From Octadecabacter antarcticus 307 (GTDB lineage: Bacteria; Pseudomonadota; Alphaproteobacteria; Rhodobacterales; Rhodobacteraceae), in the NCBI RefSeq assembly GCF_000155675.2, contig NC_020911.1, positions 4,144,501-4,208,500 of the forward strand: a DNA stretch of 64,000 bases. The letters run 5' to 3'. Under the pieces are notes generated by a model. It was not told the origin of the DNA. It saw only the letters and a list, made by a program, of their open reading frames with translations, and ran no database searches. This document shows, in pieces, positions 27,796-36,550 of this stretch. The position numbers and the translations under genes were made by a program. Each line of letters begins with the position of its first letter. The first letter of the stretch is position 1.

Positions 27796-28713
27796 ATGAC
27801 CGTGGCCCCGGACCCCCCTGCGCAACCCGCCAAGCGCCCCCGCCGTTTATTCAAAAATCTAATGGCCAAGCTTGCTTCGCTGCCGATGATCCTGACGGCA
27901 CTCGTGATTTTCGTTGGCGGCACCTCATGGACAGTTTTTTATTCTTTCACCGGCTCGCGGATGTTGCCCAAAACCGAATTTGTCGGACTTGATCAATACG
28001 AGCGCCTCTGGAATTCTGACCGCTGGATCATCTCGATCAAAAACCTCGGGATTTATGGCTCCTGTTCGCTGGTCCTAACGCTGGTTATTGGCTTCTGCCT
28101 CGCGGCGTGCCTCGACCGCAAAATCCGGTTTGAGTCCGCTTTCCGTTCCATTTTCTTATATCCCTTCGCATTGTCGTTTGTGGTCACAGGCCTTGCATGG
28201 CAATGGATTCTAAACCCCGAGTTCGGCCTTCAAAGCGTGGTGCGCGGTTGGGGCTGGGAAACCTTCACGTTCAACCCACTGAACGATCCCGATACCGTTA
28301 TCTTCGGTCTGTTAATCGCGGGTCTTTGGCAGGGCACTGGGCTGATTATGTGCATCATGCTGGCCGGTTTGCGCGGCATCGACGAAGACATCTGGAAAGC
28401 AGCGCGCGTGGACGGGATTGGCACCATCAAAACCTATGTCGTGGTGATCATCCCGATGATGCGGCCTGTGTTCATCACCGCCCTTGTGCTGATCGCATCG
28501 GGGATCATCAAGCTCTACGATCTGGTCGTCGCGCAAACCGGTGGTGGCCCAGGACTGTCATCAGAAGTGCCCGCAAAATACGTGATTGAATTCATGTTCC
28601 GTGCCCAGAATTTGGGCCAAGGATTTGCGGCGTCCACCATGATGTTATGTTCTGTGGTGATCATTCTGATCCCATGGGCGTTCCTCGAATTCGGAGGCCG
28701 GAAACGTGGCTGA
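27796..28713 (+). CDS. Sugar ABC transporter permease (GtsB-like)
   Basis: A 305-residue six-helix permease with the EAA loop DEDIWKAARVDGIGTIKTYVVVIIPMMRPVF near residue 195 and FVVTGLAWQWILNPEFGLQ upstream of it. The C-terminal IPWAFLEFGGRKRG is typical of the glucose-type group. A TTGGAG site precedes the ATG. It overlaps the next permease by 8 bp. Confidence 0.92.
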   Translation: MTVAPDPPAQPAKRPRRLFKNLMAKLASLPMILTALVIFVGGTSWTVFYSFTGSRMLPKTEFVGLDQYERLWNSDRWIISIKNLGIYGSCSLVLTLVIGFCLAACLDRKIRFESAFRSIFLYPFALSFVVTGLAWQWILNPEFGLQSVVRGWGWETFTFNPLNDPDTVIFGLLIAGLWQGTGLIMCIMLAGLRGIDEDIWKAARVDGIGTIKTYVVVIIPMMRPVFITALVLIASGIIKLYDLVVAQTGGGPGLSSEVPAKYVIEFMFRAQNLGQGFAASTMMLCSVVIILIPWAFLEFGGRKRG

Positions 28714-29611
28714 TATGACAGTGACAACTACCAAAGGGCCGCGCGGCCCAAAGCCTAAAAAGGCCTTCTCGCGCGCCAATATTTTCCTTTATGGCACACT
28801 CATCATGGTCTCCATGTATTACCTGTTGCCGCTCTATGTGATGATCGTAACGTCGCTCAAGGGCATGCCGGAAATTCGCATGGGCAATGTGTTTGGCCCA
28901 CCGATGGACATCACGTTTGAGCCATGGGTTAAGGCGTGGTCAGAGGCCTGCACAGGCATCAATTGTGACGGTTTATCGCGTGGCTTTGGCAATTCTGTCC
29001 GCATCCTGATCCCGTCGGTTTTGCTGTCGATCATCATTGCGTCAGTGAACGGTTACGCGCTGTCGAACTGGAAATTCAAGGGCTCAGAAGTCTTCTTTAC
29101 GATCCTGATCATCGGTGCGTTTATCCCTTATCAAACCATGCTGTACCCGATCGTGATACTGCTACGTGAAATCGGATTAATGGGGTCTATTGGCGGGCTG
29201 GTTCTGGTGCATACGATCTTTGGTATGCCGATCCTGACGCTGTTGTTTCGAAACTACTTCGCCTCGATGCCCGAAGAACTATTCAAGGCGGCGCGGGTGG
29301 ATGGTGCAGGTTTCTGGCAGATTTATTTCCAAATTATGTTGCCAATGGCGCTGCCGATTTTCGTCGTCGCGATCATTCTGCAAGTCACCGGTATCTGGAA
29401 CGATTTCCTGTTTGGCGTAATTTACACCAAACCGTCGACATATCCGATGACGGTGCAGCTCAATAACATCGTGAATTCGGTCCAAGGAATCAAAGAATAC
29501 AACGTCAATATGGCGGCAACGCTGCTGACGGGTTTGGTCCCACTCCTCATTTATTTTGCCTCTGGCAAACTCTTTGTCCGCGGTATTGCCGCTGGCGCGG
29601 TAAAAGGCTGA
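28706..29611 (+). CDS. Sugar ABC transporter permease (GtsC-like)
   Basis: A 301-residue partner permease. The GTG at 28706 overlaps the upstream gene; an ATG at 28715 is an alternative. The EAA loop is PEELFKAARVDGAGFWQIYFQIMLPMALPIF near residue 190, and the C-terminus GKLFVRGIAAGAVKG is typical of MalG-like subunits. Confidence 0.92.
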   Translation: MADMTVTTTKGPRGPKPKKAFSRANIFLYGTLIMVSMYYLLPLYVMIVTSLKGMPEIRMGNVFGPPMDITFEPWVKAWSEACTGINCDGLSRGFGNSVRILIPSVLLSIIIASVNGYALSNWKFKGSEVFFTILIIGAFIPYQTMLYPIVILLREIGLMGSIGGLVLVHTIFGMPILTLLFRNYFASMPEELFKAARVDGAGFWQIYFQIMLPMALPIFVVAIILQVTGIWNDFLFGVIYTKPSTYPMTVQLNNIVNSVQGIKEYNVNMAATLLTGLVPLLIYFASGKLFVRGIAAGAVKG

Positions 29612-29615
29612 TCTT

Positions 29616-30695
29616 ATGGCAAACTCTGTAGAAATTAAGAATCTGGACCTGAACTTTGGGGCCGTGAAGGTTTTAAAACAACTCAACCTCGACATTGCCG
29701 AAGGTGAGTTTCTGGTTCTCCTCGGCTCTTCTGGATGCGGAAAATCAACCCTTCTAAACTGCATTGCAGGGTTATTGGACGTGTCGGACGGCCAGATATT
29801 CATCAAGGGTGAAAACGTCACATGGGCGGAACCGTCTGATCGCGGCATCGGCATGGTGTTTCAATCCTACGCGCTTTATCCGCAGATGACTGTGCGCGGA
29901 AACCTGAGCTTTGGTCTTAAGAATGCAAAGGTCCCAAAACCCGAGATTGCAAAACGGATCGCGCGTGCGGCTGATGTCCTGCAAATTGAACCGCTGCTGG
30001 ATCGCAAGCCCGGCGCGCTTTCGGGTGGTCAACGCCAGCGTGTGGCGATTGGCCGTGCGTTGGTGCGCGACGTTGATGTGTTCTTGTTTGATGAACCACT
30101 GTCAAATCTGGATGCCAAATTGCGTACTGACCTGCGGGTCGAATTGAAACGGCTGCACCAGCAACTGAAAAACACGATGATCTATGTGACCCACGATCAG
30201 GTTGAGGCGATGACGTTGGCCGACCGGATTTCAATCATGAAAGACGGCATGATCGAACAACTGGATACCCCAGAAAGGATCTACGCCAAACCGTGCAACA
30301 AGTACGTGGCGGACTTTATCGGCTCGCCTGCGATGAACCTTTTCACAGGTCAGCTTAGTGACACCAGATTCGGCTGCAACGGGTTCAATCTGGACGTCAG
30401 TGGCTATGAGTTTTCCGACAGTGGGCTGCGTGATGGTGCAGCATGGCTAGGTATTCGCCCCGAACATATCATGACAGGCGATGCAGCCCATGGCGCGTCT
30501 TATTCGGGCACCGCCGAGATCGATATCGTCGAACCTATGGGGTCGGACACTTTGGTCTGGGTCAATTTCGCCGGTCAGTCCGTGCGCGTGCGCACCATCG
30601 GCCAATCGGGGCTTAAATCCGGCAACACCCTGACAATCGGATTTGATGCGGCGCGGCTGCATCTGTTCGACAAAAAAACTGAATTACGGCTCTAA
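29616..30695 (+). CDS. Sugar ABC transporter ATP-binding protein
   Basis: A 359-residue CUT1 ATPase with Walker A GSSGCGKST, signature LSGGQRQRVAIGRALVR, Walker B VFLFDEPLSNLDA and H-loop VTHDQVEAM, followed by the regulatory OB-fold domain (WLGIRPEHIMTGD). All catalytic motifs are intact. It lies 4 bp after the second permease and completes this importer. Confidence 0.94.
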   Translation: MANSVEIKNLDLNFGAVKVLKQLNLDIAEGEFLVLLGSSGCGKSTLLNCIAGLLDVSDGQIFIKGENVTWAEPSDRGIGMVFQSYALYPQMTVRGNLSFGLKNAKVPKPEIAKRIARAADVLQIEPLLDRKPGALSGGQRQRVAIGRALVRDVDVFLFDEPLSNLDAKLRTDLRVELKRLHQQLKNTMIYVTHDQVEAMTLADRISIMKDGMIEQLDTPERIYAKPCNKYVADFIGSPAMNLFTGQLSDTRFGCNGFNLDVSGYEFSDSGLRDGAAWLGIRPEHIMTGDAAHGASYSGTAEIDIVEPMGSDTLVWVNFAGQSVRVRTIGQSGLKSGNTLTIGFDAARLHLFDKKTELRL

Positions 30696-30710
30696 TTAGA
30701 AAGCGATGAC

Positions 30711-31475
30711 ATGACCTTGGCACTTCAACTTTATTCCATGCGCGATTGCAGCGACCAGATTGCATTGCTTGGCCATTTGCCCGCGATGGGGATTACGAAA
30801 ATCGAAGGCTATGGCGGCGTGTACGGCGATCCAACCGCCTACCGTGCGGCGATGGAAGCGAATGGCATTTCGATGCCCTCGGGCCATATGGGGCTGGACG
30901 ATATTGAGGCTGATTTCGACGCGACGATGCATATCGTGAAAACACTCGGGATAGGCCGGGTTTTCGCGCCTTACCTCGAAGAAAACGACCGTCCCACAAC
31001 CGCCGCTGGTTACACCGATCTGGCGCGGCAATTAAATACTGCAGCCACACGCTACGCCGATCACGGAATCTCGTTTGGCTGGCACAACCATGACTTTGAA
31101 TTTATGGCGCTGGCCGATGGAAGCACCCCGTTGGACATTTTGATGGAAAAAGCACCCGATATCACATGGGAAGCTGATCTGGCGTGGATCGTGCGCGGCG
31201 GGCGTGACCCATTGGAATTCATCCAGCGTTACGGTGGCCGCCTGTCGGCCATTCACGTCAAAGACATCGCCGAAAACGGCACCAACCTTGACGAAGACGG
31301 CTGGTGCGATCTTGGTGCGGGAACGATGGATTGGGCAGCACTTTTGCAGGCCTGCCGCAATCAATCCAGCGATCTGATTTATGCGCTTGAACACGACAAG
31401 CCGAGCGACCCGATTGGCTATGCAACCCGCTCAGCAGCCGCTTTCAAAACCCTTTGGGAGAATACGCATGACTAA
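30711..31475 (+). CDS. Sugar phosphate isomerase/epimerase-like TIM barrel (254 aa)
   Basis: A xylose-isomerase-like TIM-barrel protein (AP endonuclease family 2). Metal-ligand segments are SFGWHNHDFEF (about residue 121-131), WEADLAWIVRGG and SAIHVKDIAENG. Family members include epimerases and enzymes that eliminate or hydrate 3-keto sugars (for example YcjR and the levoglucosan LgdB proteins). It sits between the ATPase and a Gfo/Idh oxidoreductase whose start lies inside its last codons (overlap of 8 bp), so the two probably act in sequence. Confidence 0.85.
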   Translation: MTLALQLYSMRDCSDQIALLGHLPAMGITKIEGYGGVYGDPTAYRAAMEANGISMPSGHMGLDDIEADFDATMHIVKTLGIGRVFAPYLEENDRPTTAAGYTDLARQLNTAATRYADHGISFGWHNHDFEFMALADGSTPLDILMEKAPDITWEADLAWIVRGGRDPLEFIQRYGGRLSAIHVKDIAENGTNLDEDGWCDLGAGTMDWAALLQACRNQSSDLIYALEHDKPSDPIGYATRSAAAFKTLWENTHD

Positions 31476-32589
31476 GGATCTGGGCGTTGGCATCATCGGA
31501 TGCGGTAACATTTCCGCCGCGTATTTGCAGTTGGCCCCAATTTTCAGGGGTTACGACATTGTGGCTGTCGCCGACATCAATATGGACAACGCGCGGGCAC
31601 GGGCCACGGAATTTGATGTGCGGGCACATACCGTCGATGACTTGTTGGCCGCAGACGATATTGATCTTGTTATCAACCTGACTGTTCCGGCAGCGCACGT
31701 TCAAGTGTCCCGCGCCATTTTGCAGGCTGGCAAACACGTTTATTCCGAAAAACCATTCGTGTTGAGTCTTGCCGAGGCACAAGAACTTGGCGGCATCGCA
31801 AAGGCCAACAATCTGCGCATCGGGTCCGCACCAGATACGTTTTTGGGGGCCAGCCACCAGCTTGCACGCAACCTTGTAGACAGCAGTACAATTGGAACTG
31901 TGACGTCTGGCGCAGCCGTCGTGATGTCATCAGGCATGGAAGACTGGCATCCAAACCCCGATTTTTTCTTTCTAAAGGGTGGTGGGCCAATCCTTGATTT
32001 GGGGCCTTACTACATTTGCAATTTGGTGCAGATGCTTGGCCCAGTAAAGAAAGTCACCAGCTTTACTGGTATGGCGAGCGACACCCGCATTATCCAGAAC
32101 GGTCCACGCTACGGCGAAACAGTTCCGGTGCAAACCCCCACGACGATCCATGCGATCATGTCGTTTGAAAGCGGTGCAATTATCAGCCTGCTGTCCAGCT
32201 GGGATGTTTGGGCCAGCAATCATCCGACAATGGAGCTTTATGGCACTGAAGGGACAATGAACGTTCCTGACCCTAACTGGTTTGGCGGCGTGTTAACCGT
32301 GACCGAGCGCGGTGGTGAACCGATTGAAAAATCTTGGGACCATCCGTTTGCCATTCCCAATTTCGAGGACGTTCACGCAAACTATCGCGGCGCGGGTTTG
32401 GCGGATATGGCGCTGGCCATTGCGGCGGATCGACCACACCGCTGTAGCAGCGACTTTGCGACCCATGTTGTCGAAGTGATGACGGCTATTCTTGCGGCGG
32501 GCGAAACGGGTCAGGTCATAACCATGACGACCACGTGCGAACGCCCCGAAGGTTTGGGACCTGACCAAGCGCGCGCTTTGCTGGCCTGA
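31468..32589 (+). CDS. Gfo/Idh/MocA-family oxidoreductase (373 aa)
   Basis: An NAD(P)-dependent sugar dehydrogenase of the glucose-fructose oxidoreductase family. The start at 31468 gives MTKDLGVGIIGCGNISAAYLQ, an intact Rossmann motif GxGxxx; upstream in-frame sequence belongs to the previous gene. It also carries the conserved YSEKPFVLSLAEAQEL (the lysine of the EKP motif) near residue 91 and GGGPILDLGPYYICNLVQMLGPV. Likely role: oxidation or re-reduction at C3 of a glucoside-like substrate together with the flanking TIM-barrel enzymes. The specific substrate is not determined. Confidence 0.88.
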   Translation: MTKDLGVGIIGCGNISAAYLQLAPIFRGYDIVAVADINMDNARARATEFDVRAHTVDDLLAADDIDLVINLTVPAAHVQVSRAILQAGKHVYSEKPFVLSLAEAQELGGIAKANNLRIGSAPDTFLGASHQLARNLVDSSTIGTVTSGAAVVMSSGMEDWHPNPDFFFLKGGGPILDLGPYYICNLVQMLGPVKKVTSFTGMASDTRIIQNGPRYGETVPVQTPTTIHAIMSFESGAIISLLSSWDVWASNHPTMELYGTEGTMNVPDPNWFGGVLTVTERGGEPIEKSWDHPFAIPNFEDVHANYRGAGLADMALAIAADRPHRCSSDFATHVVEVMTAILAAGETGQVITMTTTCERPEGLGPDQARALLA

Positions 32590-32611
32590 TTGCATTTAAA
32601 CGGAGATAAAG

Positions 32612-33667
32612 ATGAGTAGTTCGATCAAAGGTCCAGCAATATTTTTGGCGCAGTTTTTGGGTGACAAAGCGCCGTTCAATTCCCTGCCCGCCATTGTCGA
32701 ATGGGCCGCGGGTCTGGGGTACAAGGGCGTGCAAATCCCAACATGGGATACGCGGGTTTTTGATCTCGACAAGGCTGCGTCTAGCAAGACCTACTGCGAT
32801 GAAATTGCTGGGGTTTGCGCACAGCATGGCGTGGCCATCACCGAACTTTCAACCCATTTACAAAGCCAGCTTGTGGCGGTGCATCCGGCATATGACACGG
32901 CGTTTGATGCCTTTGCGCCAAGCGCATTGCACGGCAACCCCGCCAAACGTCAGATTTGGGCGGTTGATCAGGTCACCAAGGCCGCAAAAGCGTCGCAACA
33001 CCTTGGGTTAACGGGGGCTGTTGGGTTTACAGGATCGCTCGCGTTTCCCTACCTTTATCCTTGGCCACAGCGCCCTGCCGGACTTATCGATGAGGCGTTC
33101 ACGGAACTGGCGCGTCGTTGGAAACCGATCTTGGATGTGTACGACGACGCGGGCGTGGACTTTGGTTTCGAAATTCACCCAGGCGAAGACGTGTTCGACG
33201 GGGCTACGTTCGAACGTTTCCTCGATACGCTCAAAAATCACCCCCGATGCAAAATTACCTATGATCCTTCGCATTTCCTGCTTCAGCAGATGGATTATCT
33301 ATCCTTTATCAACATCTACCACGACTGCATCAGCGCGTTCCACGTCAAGGATGCTGAATTCAACCCAACAGGGCGGCAAGGCGTCTATTCAGGCTACGCA
33401 GATTGGACCGACCGAGCAGGGAGATTCCGTTCCCTTGGCGACGGGCAGGTAGATTTTAAAGGCATCTTTTCGCGGCTCACGCAATATGGGTTTGATGGTT
33501 GGGCTGTGCTCGAATGGGAATGTTGTCTCAAACATCCCGAACAAGGGGCTGCAGAAGGTGCGCCGTTTATCGCGGATCACATCATACGTCGGACGGACAA
33601 GGCATTTGATGATTTTGCGGGTGGTGATGCGGATCCAACCGCCTTGCGTAATATGATGGGTTTTTAA
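32612..33667 (+). CDS. Sugar phosphate isomerase/epimerase-like TIM barrel (351 aa)
   Basis: A longer relative of the 254-residue protein upstream. Metal-binding segments are DFGFEIHPGEDVFDG (about residue 184-198), KITYDPSHFLLQQMDY, SAFHVKDAEF and WAVLEWECCLKHPE at the C-terminus. This long form is widespread in Rhizobiales and Rhodobacterales sugar loci with a Gfo/Idh partner. It has a GGAG site and is followed after 2 bp by the second oxidoreductase. Confidence 0.86.
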   Translation: MSSSIKGPAIFLAQFLGDKAPFNSLPAIVEWAAGLGYKGVQIPTWDTRVFDLDKAASSKTYCDEIAGVCAQHGVAITELSTHLQSQLVAVHPAYDTAFDAFAPSALHGNPAKRQIWAVDQVTKAAKASQHLGLTGAVGFTGSLAFPYLYPWPQRPAGLIDEAFTELARRWKPILDVYDDAGVDFGFEIHPGEDVFDGATFERFLDTLKNHPRCKITYDPSHFLLQQMDYLSFINIYHDCISAFHVKDAEFNPTGRQGVYSGYADWTDRAGRFRSLGDGQVDFKGIFSRLTQYGFDGWAVLEWECCLKHPEQGAAEGAPFIADHIIRRTDKAFDDFAGGDADPTALRNMMGF

Positions 33668-33669
33668 GA

Positions 33670-34794
33670 ATGGCACTGCTAAAGCTCGGCATGGTTGGTG
33701 GCGGACAGGGTGCGTTTATTGGCGGTGTTCACCGTATGGCATCACGACTGGACGGCTGTTTTGAATTGGTTGCGGGCGCTTTTGCGTCTGACCCCGCCCG
33801 CGCCCATGCGTCGGCAGAAATATTAGGGGTCAGCGCCGATCGCTCATACGCTGACTACCGTGAAATGGCGACGGCAGAGGCCGCCCGGCCGGATGGGATC
33901 GACGCCGTTTCCATCGTAACGCCAAACCATTTGCACGGCCCTATCGCAGAAGCGTTCCTGGCGCAGGATATCAATGTGATCTGTGACAAACCGATGACCG
34001 CAACACTGGCGCAAGCCAGAAGCCTGATGCTTGCCGCAGAAGCGTCCAAGGGGCATTTCTTTTTGACCCATAACTACACCGGTTATCCCATGATCCGGCA
34101 GGCGCAACAGATGGTGTCCGAAGGGGCGCTCGGCAATATTAGGATCGTTGAGGCAAATTATCTACAGGACTGGCTGAGCGAAGCGCCCGCACCAGACAAC
34201 AAGCAGGCGGCATGGCGCACAGACCCCGCGCAATCTGGCGGAGGCGCGATTGGGGACATCGGAACGCATGCCTATAACCTTGCGTGTTTTGTAACCGGGC
34301 TGCGTACAACGAGGTTGAACGCCACCTTGCAGGCCCATGTAGCAGGGCGAACCGTCGACGATGATGCGCGCGTCACACTGCAATTTGATGGCGGCGCACG
34401 CGGTCATATTTGGGCCAGTCAGGTGGCGGTCGGCAATGAAAACAATCTGACTTTGGCTATCTATGGGACCAAAGGGTCAATCAAATGGGCACAAGAGAAC
34501 CCTAATATCCTCTTATTCACAAAATTGGGTGACGCACCGCAGATGATCACGCGTGGTGGGGTGGCCGCCCACCCATCTGCGGCTGCCGTGACGCGCATTC
34601 CGGCAGGCCATCCCGAAGGCTACTTGGAGGCTTTCGCCACACTATACCGCGAAGCCGCAGAGGTGATCGCGGCAAACAGTGAACCAACCAGAAAAAGTGC
34701 CGTCATAGGCATCAAACAGGGGTTGGACGGCATGCGTTTCGTGGATGCCTGCCAACGATCATCCGACGACGGTGGGGCTTGGATTGCGCTCTAG
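33670..34794 (+). CDS. Gfo/Idh/MocA-family oxidoreductase (374 aa)
   Basis: Second NAD(P)-dependent oxidoreductase of the cluster. It has LGMVGGGQGAFIGGVHRMASRLD as the Rossmann segment, VICDKPMTATLAQARSL near residue 99-115 with the usual Lys-Pro pair, and GGGAIGDIGTHAYNLACFVTG with the catalytic histidine region. It is the last gene of the LacI-controlled operon. The pairing of two oxidoreductases with two TIM-barrel proteins fits an oxidise / eliminate / hydrate / reduce cycle. Confidence 0.88.
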   Translation: MALLKLGMVGGGQGAFIGGVHRMASRLDGCFELVAGAFASDPARAHASAEILGVSADRSYADYREMATAEAARPDGIDAVSIVTPNHLHGPIAEAFLAQDINVICDKPMTATLAQARSLMLAAEASKGHFFLTHNYTGYPMIRQAQQMVSEGALGNIRIVEANYLQDWLSEAPAPDNKQAAWRTDPAQSGGGAIGDIGTHAYNLACFVTGLRTTRLNATLQAHVAGRTVDDDARVTLQFDGGARGHIWASQVAVGNENNLTLAIYGTKGSIKWAQENPNILLFTKLGDAPQMITRGGVAAHPSAAAVTRIPAGHPEGYLEAFATLYREAAEVIAANSEPTRKSAVIGIKQGLDGMRFVDACQRSSDDGGAWIAL

Positions 34795-34847
34795 CGGGCG
34801 CATTGCAACGTGCATCGCCAGCGACCGGCAAAGTGAGACAAGCTGGC

Positions 34848-35654
34848 TTAGACCTGACCAATCTTAAAGCCGCGTGATAGCTGATGACGCATCGCAAAAA
34901 GCAGAATCGCGCCGGGTATCATTGACGCGGCCGTTACAGCCATCACCAGACCAATGTCAGTTTGAAAGCCAAAAAGCGCGTTGATCGCCATACTGATCGG
35001 CTTTCCGTTTGTGGTCGTCAGAATTCGGGCAAAGACAACTTCGACCCACGAAAACATGAAACAGAAAAACGCCGTGACAGCGATGCCGGGAACGATCAGC
35101 GGAAGCAGGAACTTCCAGATCACTTGCCGTCTGGAGTATCCGTCAAGAAAGGCGGTTTCGTCCATTTCTTTCGGTATGGCTGATATAAACCCTTGCAGGA
35201 TCCAAATCGATATAGGGAGGTTGAACAAGCAATGAGCCAACGCGATCCCGAAGACCGAATTGACGACGCCAAGTGCTGAAAATAACTGAAAAATCGGGAG
35301 AGTCAGAACCACGGGTGGGGTAATCCGAAGCGCAATAAAAGCAAGGAACAGGTGTTTGTCCCCGACAAAAGAAATGCGCGAAAACGCGTAGGCTGCAGGG
35401 ATCGCGACAGGCACGGTTATGCAGATATTGATCACGACATAGGCCAGTGAATTACCAAAGGCTGCGCGTAAATTCGGATTCGTAAAGATGGCGGAATAGT
35501 TGCGCAGTGTCAGGTCGCCGACTTCGGTATCGGGGTTCGGCAACGTAGCCACAAAACTGATCAATATCATCTGGATCAGCGGCAGGCTGATAAACACCAC
35601 GAAGATAAGAAGGCCAGTCATTTTGAGGGCTGGAAGATAACGATTGGCGTTCAT
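34848..35654 (-). CDS. Orphan ABC permease, GlpQ-like
   Basis: A 268-residue six-helix permease of the MalG type. It closely resembles the glycerol permease GlpQ encoded at 42279-43127: both share FSRISFVGDKHLF / FSRYSFLGDKHLF, LPISIWILQGFISAIPKEMDETAFLDGYSRRQV and FFCFMFSWVEVVFARILTTTNGKPI. It is shorter than GlpQ, with a shorter N-terminus. Its start overlaps the upstream permease by 4 bp. No receptor or ATPase accompanies the pair; it lies at the end of a glpR-led reverse operon. Confidence 0.88.
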   Translation of the reverse strand: MNANRYLPALKMTGLLIFVVFISLPLIQMILISFVATLPNPDTEVGDLTLRNYSAIFTNPNLRAAFGNSLAYVVINICITVPVAIPAAYAFSRISFVGDKHLFLAFIALRITPPVVLTLPIFQLFSALGVVNSVFGIALAHCLFNLPISIWILQGFISAIPKEMDETAFLDGYSRRQVIWKFLLPLIVPGIAVTAFFCFMFSWVEVVFARILTTTNGKPISMAINALFGFQTDIGLVMAVTAASMIPGAILLFAMRHQLSRGFKIGQV

Positions 35655-36517
35655 GAGGATCGTCCGTCATAAAGCTTGGCCTGGGCTTTGGTGAACATCC
35701 ACGCAACGAACAACACGATCAAAAAGTAGAGCACCGATCGAGCGGCGGACGGGCCATAGTTGAAGGCCTTTATGTCCTCACCCAGATCAACGGCGAGGAA
35801 CATTGTCGCGCCATTTGGACCGCCTGCATTAATCGGAAATGCTTCGGTATAAATCATGAAAGAATCCATGAAACGCAGCAGGATGGCCATCAGCAGAACG
35901 TGATAAAGCTTTGGCAATTGGATGTGGAGAAACACCTGCCAAGGACCGGCACCATCGATTGCGGCCGCTTGGTAATGGGACGCGGGCACTGTCGTGAGTG
36001 CGCTGTAACACAAGATCACAACAAGACTTGTCCAATGCCACACGTCCATCGCAATAATGACCGCCCATGTCTGCGTTGCCGACTGTTTCCAATCAGCGGA
36101 CCAACCGAGGAATGGTAACAGACGTCCTAAGATACCTGTTTCGGGGTTTAGCAGGCTCAGCCACAGGGACGGGATCATATTCCACGGCACAAGCAATGGC
36201 AGTGAGACGACTACCAGCGCGATGCCAACCCAGACTTTTCGTCTGGGAATACACAGTGCAATCGCGATCCCCAACGGGATCTGGATGGCGAGTATAAGCG
36301 TTGAAAACAATGCACTCCGCCCGAAACTGACCCAGAAACGCCGTGATTGAATGATCTGCTCATACCATTCCGTCCCAACCCAGAATCGAGCATCCAAAAG
36401 AAAGATTTCAAAAAGTGAATAGTTGATAACGGTAATCAATGGGATCAACCCGACAAGGCCAAGAACGACAACGGCAGGTGCGACGAATAACCAGCCGATA
36501 TTGCCAAAGTCTTTCAT
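35651..36517 (-). CDS. Orphan ABC permease, GlpP-like
   Basis: A 288-residue permease similar along its length to GlpP at 41407-42279. Shared stretches include QIPLGIAIAL, WHWTSLVVILCYSALTTVPASHYQAAAIDGAGPW and ILLRFMDSFMIYTEAFPINAGGP. The EAA loop is intact, so it could be functional. It follows glpR by 33 bp and precedes the GlpQ-like gene. With no receptor or ATPase of its own, it may borrow GlpS/GlpT/GlpV or be a relic of a duplicated transporter. Confidence 0.88.
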   Translation of the reverse strand: MKDFGNIGWLFVAPAVVVLGLVGLIPLITVINYSLFEIFLLDARFWVGTEWYEQIIQSRRFWVSFGRSALFSTLILAIQIPLGIAIALCIPRRKVWVGIALVVVSLPLLVPWNMIPSLWLSLLNPETGILGRLLPFLGWSADWKQSATQTWAVIIAMDVWHWTSLVVILCYSALTTVPASHYQAAAIDGAGPWQVFLHIQLPKLYHVLLMAILLRFMDSFMIYTEAFPINAGGPNGATMFLAVDLGEDIKAFNYGPSAARSVLYFLIVLFVAWMFTKAQAKLYDGRSS

Positions 36518-36550
36518 AGTGTCGATCCAGTTTGGTGGCCAATCAATGCC

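Noticed and set aside
28197..28589. A 130-codon arginine-rich frame within the permease gene.
   Set aside because: It is the typical alternate-frame shadow of a GC-rich membrane protein gene, fully covered by the real permease.
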